Below, piece after piece: positions 58,032-64,000 of a DNA stretch of 64,000 bases. The notes beneath the pieces are model-generated. The model saw only the letters and a program-made list of their open reading frames with translations. It had not been told where the DNA came from and did not search any database. The position numbers were made by a program, and so were the translations under genes. The stretch comes from Fluviicola chungangensis. GTDB taxonomy: Bacteria; Bacteroidota; Bacteroidia; Flavobacteriales_D; Crocinitomicaceae. Numbering within the stretch: position 1 is the first letter of the stretch; the number at the start of each line of letters is the position of its first letter. The stretch lies in contig NZ_VLPL01000002.1 of NCBI RefSeq assembly GCF_007558725.1, positions 558,001 through 622,000 of the forward strand, read 5' to 3'.

Positions 58032-59447
58032 CTAATGAATGTATCCGGGTTGTCCTTTTTGGATTCTGTCAAAGATCCAGTCGTAGCTATAGACCATGTG
58101 GGAATGAACAAAGTGCTTGTTAGGCCAGTTGTACGGAGAACAAACTCTTCCCACGTGATTGGATTGCTGTTTATTTATTCCCCAAACTGTGGCCTGAGGT
58201 GCAACACCGTCCTGGAAGCACAGCGGATCGGCATCTTTTTGTCCCAGGTTGGAACCGTATTGCCAAACTTGTTCAAATTGGTTCCAATCCATTCCCTTGT
58301 AGCCTGCATTTTCAGGGGCAAGTAGATACAGTTTGCCGAAAACTACCTGGCCTTTTAATGTTTCCAGTAATCCGAGCGTATAAGCATAACCCATACTATG
58401 GCACACAATGTCAATGGTATCTTTTACCAGGTAACTGTTCGGAGTATTGCGGATTTCATTCAAAAAAGCTTTTCCAACCAATACACCACGGGAATAGCGA
58501 TAGTCGAAACCTTCCGGGTTGGAGACCAGGTTCAGGCGCTGGTATTTTTTATTGGAAATGCGTGAATGCACCGAACGCAGGTAACTCCATCCGAAACCGA
58601 GTTTTGAATGGTGGTTAGAGGTCTTTACCGGGAAACTGCCGTCCAGGTAGAAGCTGGTATCGGGATGCAAACGTTTGATGAAGCGATCGTCTATTTTGAA
58701 CCAATAATTGGTGCGGTCATTCATGTAAACTTCATTCCTGCTTTCCTGCTTATCGTATCTCGGGCCCCGGTAACCGTTGACAAAGACCAGGTATCGTTGT
58801 GCTTCCGGTTGGTGTTTTTGAATGATCTCGTTGCTTAATTCCTCTCCCGAATAGGCAAAAACATGCTGGAAAGCCGGAGACTGTCTTGGTCCGCCTGCGT
58901 TGTCGCGCAGAAAATACGAAACCATGCGGTAGGTGCTGTTTTTAATAAGCACGTTATCCTGGTGATTCAGATGCAGATTGATTCCCGAAGACACAAAAGA
59001 CAATTTATCCTCAAAGGAAACAAAGTTCAGGACCAGTCCTCCGTTGTAACTGCGCCATTTACCATTGCGTTTGATATAAATAACCGTTTGAGGTTCAGTA
59101 GGATACACGCATCGGAAGACCGATTTGTTGCCATGAAGTTTTTTTGTGAATTTGTCTTTCAGCTTGTAACTTCTGCCGATTACCAAAACCTGCTTCATAA
59201 AAGAAGTGTCGCTTAATGTACACTTTTTGGAGGATTTCAGGGTGTCGATCAAAACCACCCGGTTCAAACTGAATGGGGCGTAGGTCCGTGATTTGACAAT
59301 AGCTCCATCTTCATTTTCTTCCCAGAAATAGTAATAAACCAAACTGATTTTTGTCTGAAACTTTGGTCTGTGAATCGCTTTATCCTGTCCAAACGCGGAA
59401 AGCACGGTCAAGCTGAAAATTGCAAAAAGTACCACTGCGAGCTTCAT
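58032..59447 (-). CDS. Exported alpha/beta-hydrolase-like protein
   Basis: A 471-residue protein with signal peptide [21 protein letters not shown]. The C-terminal half shows features of an alpha/beta hydrolase: [15 protein letters not shown] near 240 as oxyanion loop, [18 protein letters not shown] near 348-365 as nucleophile elbow (HSMG with Ser351 or so), [13 protein letters not shown] as the strand with the acid, and a His-rich C-terminus ([14 protein letters not shown]) for the catalytic His. The N-terminal 200 residues have no known domain. It would be a periplasmic or secreted lipase or esterase; the substrate is unknown. It is divergent from yebC. Confidence 0.68.
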   Translation of the reverse strand: MKLAVVLFAIFSLTVLSAFGQDKAIHRPKFQTKISLVYYYFWEENEDGAIVKSRTYAPFSLNRVVLIDTLKSSKKCTLSDTSFMKQVLVIGRSYKLKDKFTKKLHGNKSVFRCVYPTEPQTVIYIKRNGKWRSYNGGLVLNFVSFEDKLSFVSSGINLHLNHQDNVLIKNSTYRMVSYFLRDNAGGPRQSPAFQHVFAYSGEELSNEIIQKHQPEAQRYLVFVNGYRGPRYDKQESRNEVYMNDRTNYWFKIDDRFIKRLHPDTSFYLDGSFPVKTSNHHSKLGFGWSYLRSVHSRISNKKYQRLNLVSNPEGFDYRYSRGVLVGKAFLNEIRNTPNSYLVKDTIDIVCHSMGYAYTLGLLETLKGQVVFGKLYLLAPENAGYKGMDWNQFEQVWQYGSNLGQKDADPLCFQDGVAPQATVWGINKQQSNHVGRVCSPYNWPNKHFVHSHMVYSYDWIFDRIQKGQPGYIH

Positions 59448-59524
59448 TTTGTAAATATATTAACTTTTGAAATTGAAAGGAGAGAATGTAAAAGTGAAAA
59501 AATGAGAAAGTTTAGAACTTTTCA

Positions 59525-59542
59525 TTCCGATAATTATCGGAA
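59525..59542. repeat. 18-bp perfect palindrome TTCCGATAATTATCGGAA
   Basis: It lies midway between the divergent hydrolase-like gene and yebC, upstream of the yebC -7 box. It could be an operator or a REP-like repeat. Confidence 0.55.
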
Positions 59543-59570
59543 CACAATTTTACATTTTCAATTAAAGAAT

Positions 59571-59578
59571 TATTTTTG
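59571..59578 (+). promoter_or_regulatory. Candidate -7 element TATTTTTG before yebC
   Basis: TATTTTTG fits TAnnTTTG and ends 22 bases before the ATG at 59601, a normal short leader. Confidence 0.45.
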
Positions 59579-59600
59579 CGATCATAATAAATCAACAGAA

Positions 59601-60311
59601 ATGGGAAGAGCATTTGAATATCGTAGAGCAGCAAAAGAAAAGCGTTGGGGCAAAATGTCCAAATTGTTTCCAAAACTAGGTAAAGCGATTACTATGGCAG
59701 CAAAGGAAGGCGGACAAGATCCTGCTACCAATGCCAAGTTGCGTACGGCAATTCAAAATGCGAAGGCAGAGAATATGCCGAAAGACAATATCGAAGCTGC
59801 AATCAAACGGGCCTCTCAAAAGGATATTGCCGCATTCACCCAGGTGGATTACGAAGGAAAAGGACCGCACGGAGTATTGGTATATGTGGAATGTGCTACG
59901 GATAATCCGACGCGTACTGTGGCGAATGTGAAATCCTATTTTAATAAAGCCGGAGGAAGTGTTGTTCCCAATGGACAATTGGAATTCATGTTCAACAGAA
60001 AATCGGTGTTCGAACTAGAAAACACGGGATCAATTGATCCGGAAGAACTGGAATTGGAGCTGATCGATGCCGGGTGTGAGGAAATTGAAGTAACAGACGA
60101 CCGGATTTTTATTTACGGAGACTACACGGCTTTCGGAACCATCGGATCGGCTTTGGAAGAGCGGGGAATAGCCGTGCTTAAATCGAACTTGGAACGTTTC
60201 CCGACAACCCCGGTTGAATTTACAGAAGAGCAATTGGCAGACATCGAGAAAATGATGGATAAATTCGACGACGACGACGACGTACAGCAGATTTTTACCA
60301 ATATGGGGTAA
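59601..60311 (+). CDS. YebC/PmpR-family protein
   Basis: A 236-residue protein. The ATG at 59601 begins [20 protein letters not shown], the family N-terminus; an open frame extends 77 codons upstream but overlaps the divergent gene. The conserved [31 protein letters not shown] and [20 protein letters not shown] segments follow. Members bind DNA or act on ribosomes at difficult peptide motifs (YebC2/TACO1 type). The C-terminal tail ends in DDDDDV, an acidic run. Immediate neighbours give no clue to its target. Confidence 0.93.
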   Translation: MGRAFEYRRAAKEKRWGKMSKLFPKLGKAITMAAKEGGQDPATNAKLRTAIQNAKAENMPKDNIEAAIKRASQKDIAAFTQVDYEGKGPHGVLVYVECATDNPTRTVANVKSYFNKAGGSVVPNGQLEFMFNRKSVFELENTGSIDPEELELELIDAGCEEIEVTDDRIFIYGDYTAFGTIGSALEERGIAVLKSNLERFPTTPVEFTEEQLADIEKMMDKFDDDDDVQQIFTNMG

Positions 60312-60860
60312 CGATTAAAAAAAATAGAACAGTGGGTACACGATTAATCGCGAATTAATCACAATTGACACCCAGACTTAATTTTTACCGCAAATGCGCA
60401 AATTTTAGCTCGGCTACCGCACTCGCTTTTGAATTGTGTAAACACATAGTTTTATGAGTCATTGCAAGACGAAGAGGCGACTGGTAAGGGGAATTATGTA
60501 CTTTAAACAGGTAGTGCCAAAATATCTCTGGGTGCTTCAGCATTTCAGTGCCTGCTGGCAGGCACTCTTTATCTTTCCCACAGATGCACAGATTAACTGC
60601 TCGGCTACCGCACTCGCCTAAGTGGCGACTGGTAAGCGCCACAAATAATCAGCGCATCTGTGAGAAATTATCACTTAGATTCTTGGAGAAGATTTTTCAA
60701 AAAGAACCTATTTCATAAGTTACCTGTGTTAAGTACATAACTCCCACTGGTAAGCGCCTCCAATATTTGTGCATTTGTGGTAAAATATAACACAGTTTGT
60801 ATTATAAAATAGTTTGGGTGCGAATAATACGTATACCCCGATTAATCGCGCCCCCACTTT
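60312..60860. repeat. Dispersed extragenic repeat region, copy C
   Basis: A mosaic of about 550 bases without genes. The block CGAATTAATCACAATTGACA (about 60352) matches copy A. CTCGGCTACCGCACTCGC occurs twice here (about 60411 and 60600) and inverted in copy A. The words GGCGACTGGTAAGCGCC, CACAGATGCACAGATTA and CGCATCTGTGAGAAAT are diverged forms of modules in A and B. TGCCTGCTGGCAGGCA (about 60550-60565) is a perfect hairpin. CGATTAATCGCGCCCCC near 60840 resembles the 38-bp palindrome at 26528. The arrangement suggests nested copies of a mobile palindromic element without transposase. Confidence 0.65.
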
Positions 60861-60947
60861 GTTTTCCACCAGGTGTTTAACAATGCCCCGTTTGTATCTT
60901 TCCCGACCTTCAAAATTTCTCCCATCGATATTTCCCAATTTTGGGAC

Positions 60948-61601
60948 ATGAATTTTCTGGACATACTTATCCTGATACCAATAGTTTATGGCGCTTATAA
61001 AGGGTTTAAGCATGGTTTTGTAATCGAGCTGTTTACCTTATTGGCCATTTTAGTGGGAATTTATGTGGGAATCCATTTCTCGGATTACACTGCCAACTGG
61101 ATGAAGAAAACCTTTGAGTGGGATTCCGAATATTTGCCGGTTATTGCATTCACGCTGACTTTTCTGGCAGTCGGAGCAATGATTTTTTTCGGGGGTAAAA
61201 TGATCGAAAAGATGATCAAGGTGGTTCAGTTATCCCCCCTGAATAAATTTTTGGGAGTCTTGTTCGCAACCATCAAATCCTTGTATATCGTGAGCGTTTT
61301 GTTGGTACTGATTGAATCCTACGATGAAAAGAGCAACTTTTTCCCGGAAAAAACAAAAAATAGTTCGCTGCTGTACAAACCGGTGAAAGCTGTTTCAACA
61401 GAAACTGTTCCTGCACTTGGAGAAAGTACCATCTTCCTGAAGAATGCCCTGCACAGTGAGACGGACAGCACCGGACTCACAGTCGACCAGGTCCTGCGTG
61501 CAAAAGAGATTGCGGATAGTTTGGGGATAGACGCCAATGACGCAAAGCAAATTTTGGAGATCCACCAAAAATATGGTGATAAGGAACCGGCTGTCAAATG
61601 A
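60948..61601 (+). CDS. CvpA-family membrane protein
   Basis: A 217-residue protein from the ATG at 60948 (MNFLDILILIPIVYGAYKGF); an in-frame ATG 75 bases upstream lacks the family start. Four membrane helices cover residues 1-150. YKGFKHGFVIELFTLLAILVGIYVGIHFSD and SPLNKFLGVLFATIKSLYIVS are typical of CvpA. The C-terminal 60 residues are soluble (TETVPALGESTIFLKN) with a UBA-like helix ending in EIHQKYGDKEPAVK. CvpA proteins affect envelope integrity and colicin V export. The next gene begins about 95 bases on. Confidence 0.87.
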   Translation: MNFLDILILIPIVYGAYKGFKHGFVIELFTLLAILVGIYVGIHFSDYTANWMKKTFEWDSEYLPVIAFTLTFLAVGAMIFFGGKMIEKMIKVVQLSPLNKFLGVLFATIKSLYIVSVLLVLIESYDEKSNFFPEKTKNSSLLYKPVKAVSTETVPALGESTIFLKNALHSETDSTGLTVDQVLRAKEIADSLGIDANDAKQILEIHQKYGDKEPAVK

Positions 61602-61640
61602 TAAGCGCGCTCTTTTAGATGATTTTGATAAACAAAACAA

Positions 61641-61648
61641 TATATTTG
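61641..61648 (+). promoter_or_regulatory. Candidate -7 element TATATTTG before the sprE-like gene
   Basis: TATATTTG fits TAnnTTTG and lies about 50 bases before the ATG at 61698. A TTTG occurs 13 bases upstream, slightly too close for a standard -33 box. Confidence 0.4.
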
Positions 61649-61697
61649 CCATTTGTTAGTTAATCTTTAATCACATCGGCGCAGATTTTTCATTCGA

Positions 61698-64000
61698 ATG
61701 AAGAAAATACATTTTTTAATTTACTTAGGAATTCTTTCCTTGATATGGGCATGTTCTACTGAGAAGAATACGATGCTTAGCAGAGCATATCACGGCACTA
61801 CAGCACATTATAACGGATACTTTAACGCGAATGACTTGCTGGAAGAAGCAATGAAAACATTTCGTGAAAATCAAAAAGAAGATTACTACAATGTCCTTCC
61901 GATCCTTCAGTTGCCCAATGAAGAAGAAGTGAAGAATATGTATTCACCGATCGATACAGCGATTTCAAAATGTACCAAGGTTATTCAGCGACATGCCATG
62001 CCATCGATGGAAAAACCGGCTTCCAAAAAAGAAGAGCACAACCGCTGGATCGACGAAAACTGGATCACGATCGGGATTGCGAATTTCTACAGACGCGATT
62101 ACGACCTGGCATTTAAGAATTTTGAATATACGAAGAAGTTTTTCTCTACGGATAAGTCTTCCTATATCGCAGAAATGTGGATGGCAAGAACCTACATGGA
62201 GCAAGGTAAATTTACCGAAGCGAACTATGCGATCACCAACCTGGAGAAAGCCCAGAAAGCAATGGAAGATGGTGATTCAAAAGGATCCAAAGGAGGTAAA
62301 AATTCCAAATCATCGAAATCAAAAAAGAAAAAAAACAAGAAGAAACAAAAGGAAATTCCTCCCTTTCCTAAAAAATTGCGCTATGACCTGGCAATAACCA
62401 GAGCCTTGTTTGCTGAAAAGAAAAAGGATTCGGAAAGTGAGATCAAGGCACTGACAAAAGCTTTGGAATATGCAAAAAAGTCAAAAGACAAAGCACGAAT
62501 TAATTATATTTTGGGGCAGTTGTATGAAAATGCGGGAGACAGGGGAAAAGCCGCTTACCATTACGATCGCGTAAAGAAATACAATGCCGGTTACGAAATG
62601 AGCTTCAATGCCAATTTGAAGAACGCCTTGAATGCCGGTGGAGAAAAAGTGCGCAAGAACCTGAAAAAGATGCTTCGGGATACCAAGAACGCGGAGTTCA
62701 AAGATCAGATCTATTATACACTTGGTAAAATGGACCAGATTGAATCAAATGAAGACGGTGCAAAAGCGAATTATACGCGCTCGGCATTTTATTCCACGTC
62801 AAATAACCGTCAAAAGGGAATGGCATACGAGAAGCTCGGAGACATGAGTTTTGCGAAAAAAGATTATTTGAGTGCGCAAAAGTATTACGACAGTTGTGCG
62901 AAAGTGATTCCCGAAACTTACCCGAATTACGAAGGAATCCAAAATAAAGCATCCAAGTTGCAAAGCCTGGTCAATGCATTGGAGGTTGCGCAATACGAAG
63001 ACAGCGTGCAGCGTATTGCAAAACTTTCGCCTTCCGATCAATTGGCTTTCGCGGATGGAGTGATCGAAAAGATGAAGAAGGACGAGGAGGAGCGCAAAAG
63101 ACAGGACGCCATTCGTTTAGCAGCCCTGCAGGAAATTCAAAACAAGAAAACTTCCGGAGGGAATGGGAATAAATTCTATTGGAATAACGAAAAAGCGAAA
63201 AACGAGGGATTCGAAGAATTTAAAAAACAATGGGGACAACGTGCCAACGAAGACGATTGGAGGCGGTCTGACAAAGTAGTCTTCGCAAGCTTTACGGATC
63301 CTTCGGATTCTACGGCATCTTCCGATAAACCGGATCCCTCTTCGGAAACCACAGCCTTGGATTCGTTAACACCCGAAATGCTGGTTGCCAAACTTCCGCT
63401 TTCCGATTCCGCTTTACAGGTATCGCGAGACAGGATGATGAACGCCTATTTTGATGCGGGAGGGATTTACGACGAACAATTAAGCGAAACAGCGCTTGCT
63501 GAAAAACAATACCGTACGATGCTGGGGCAGGATTTTGAACACAACATGAAATTGCTGGCGGCTTACCAGATTTATAGTTTGCATAACCCGGAAGATCCGG
63601 CTGCAGTGGAGCAAAAAGAGTATATCCTGATCAATTATCCGACGTCGGATTATGCCGGATACCTGCGTGACCCGGATTATTTCCTGAAGAAAAAAGAACG
63701 GGAGAAATTGACCCAGGAAGCATACCTGACGGATTTGGACCGCTATGAGAGAGGCCTGTACTATCCGGTCATCATGAAGGCAAACGGAGTCATTGCGAAC
63801 GAAAAGGACAATCCATACAGAAGCAAGTATATCTTGTTAAAAGCCATGGCACAGGCCAAAATGACAGAAGATAAAAAGCTGATTTTGCCGACTTTGGACA
63901 CCTTGATTGCGCTGTACCCGAAAACGCCGGAAGCTGAAAAGGCACTTGAAATGAAAAAGATTATCCTGAACGGGTATTCTGCGAATGAAGCAATTGATTT
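61698..64000 (+). CDS. sprE: T9SS/gliding-motility TPR lipoprotein SprE/PorW, 3' end outside the window
   Basis: The frame is open from the ATG at 61698 to the window edge, 767 codons. A lipoprotein signal (MKKIHFLIYLGILSLIWACS) with Cys19 is clear. The mature chain starts with NTMLSRAYHGTTAHYNGYFN, the conserved N-terminus of SprE/PorW. TPR-like helices follow (WITIGIANFYRRDYDLAFKNF, INYILGQLYENAGDRGKAAY, GMAYEKLGDMSFAKKDYLSA), with a Ser/Lys-rich insertion at about 193-217 (SKGGKNSKSSKSKKKKNKK) and an FYWNNEKAKNEGFEEFKKQWG segment near 492. It is needed for T9SS secretion and gliding, in line with the five T9SS cargo genes in this window. The C-terminus is missing here. Confidence 0.9.
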   Translation, partial: MKKIHFLIYLGILSLIWACSTEKNTMLSRAYHGTTAHYNGYFNANDLLEEAMKTFRENQKEDYYNVLPILQLPNEEEVKNMYSPIDTAISKCTKVIQRHAMPSMEKPASKKEEHNRWIDENWITIGIANFYRRDYDLAFKNFEYTKKFFSTDKSSYIAEMWMARTYMEQGKFTEANYAITNLEKAQKAMEDGDSKGSKGGKNSKSSKSKKKKNKKKQKEIPPFPKKLRYDLAITRALFAEKKKDSESEIKALTKALEYAKKSKDKARINYILGQLYENAGDRGKAAYHYDRVKKYNAGYEMSFNANLKNALNAGGEKVRKNLKKMLRDTKNAEFKDQIYYTLGKMDQIESNEDGAKANYTRSAFYSTSNNRQKGMAYEKLGDMSFAKKDYLSAQKYYDSCAKVIPETYPNYEGIQNKASKLQSLVNALEVAQYEDSVQRIAKLSPSDQLAFADGVIEKMKKDEEERKRQDAIRLAALQEIQNKKTSGGNGNKFYWNNEKAKNEGFEEFKKQWGQRANEDDWRRSDKVVFASFTDPSDSTASSDKPDPSSETTALDSLTPEMLVAKLPLSDSALQVSRDRMMNAYFDAGGIYDEQLSETALAEKQYRTMLGQDFEHNMKLLAAYQIYSLHNPEDPAAVEQKEYILINYPTSDYAGYLRDPDYFLKKKEREKLTQEAYLTDLDRYERGLYYPVIMKANGVIANEKDNPYRSKYILLKAMAQAKMTEDKKLILPTLDTLIALYPKTPEAEKALEMKKIILNGYSANEAID

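Noticed and set aside
59370-59600. N-terminal extension of the yebC frame
   Set aside because: It overlaps the divergent gene and its promoter region, and the conserved family start [10 protein letters not shown] is at 59601.

Overview
The window looks like chromosomal DNA of a Bacteroidota bacterium, most likely order Flavobacteriales; a Crocinitomicaceae/Fluviicola-like genus is my guess. The evidence is type IX secretion (T9SS) sorting domains on five exported proteins, a SprE/PorW-type gliding/T9SS lipoprotein, an alternative complex III (ActABCDEF) operon joined to a caa3-type oxidase, a SusC-like TonB receptor, few Shine-Dalgarno sites, and the Bacteroidota -7 promoter motif TAnnTTTG before many genes. 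I saw no rRNA, tRNA, CRISPR array, phage or insertion-sequence transposase.

Layout. 1-3212 (minus): a DUF1569 gene cut by the window edge, a diacylglycerol-kinase-like lipid kinase and an LTA-synthase-like sulfatase, with overlapping ends. 3.5-5.9 kb: a ChaN/Tiki-like exported protein, two tandemly duplicated HTH genes with a shared inverted-repeat site, and an XRE regulator. 6.0-15.5 kb: a complete grasp-with-spasm RiPP locus on the plus strand. It holds a structured leader, a 69-aa double-Gly precursor, a secreted DUF6624-like protein, an ATP-grasp maturase, a 63-aa unknown, a SPASM protein without a radical-SAM core, a double OmpA-domain protein, a C39-peptidase ABC exporter, an HlyD adaptor, a TolC-type channel and a 116-aa unknown. 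Almost every gene from the ATP-grasp onward overlaps or abuts the next, so they form one transcription unit. The likely flow is ATP-grasp crosslinking of the precursor, removal of the leader at the GG site by the C39 domain, and export through the ABC-HlyD-TolC tunnel.

15.5-22.4 kb is a surface-protein region: two paralogous T9SS type B proteins that share an identical 32-bp 5' end, an XRE gene between them, and a 1253-residue tail-fiber/S74-like T9SS type A protein. One paralogue carries a G10 tract. 22.5-31 kb holds housekeeping and envelope genes: an outer-membrane beta-barrel, AsmA, DUF4956 with a VTC polyphosphate polymerase domain, PurT, a YhiN-type flavoprotein and a SPOR protein.

31.2-43.2 kb is the respiratory operon: actA-F, then cytochrome oxidase subunits II and I, ended by a strong GNRA-loop terminator. 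Electrons would pass from menaquinol through Act to CuA and the heme-copper centre. 43.4-47.2 kb (minus) is a probable metal-uptake operon: a small His/Cys-rich protein, a TonB receptor and a lipoprotein, with a Zur/Fur-like inverted repeat upstream. 47.4-55.1 kb has ruvB and queG, then three exported proteins (CotH/lamin-tail, DUF1800, DUF1501), two with T9SS tails. 55.1-64 kb holds a DUF4412 protein, RseP behind a 58-bp tandem repeat, two less characterised proteins, YebC, CvpA and the start of sprE/porW.

Noncoding structure is rich: a dispersed CGCAGAT/CTCGGCTACCGCACTCGC repeat family (15.5, 26.4 and 60.3 kb), a 38-bp perfect palindrome, several terminators and candidate operators.
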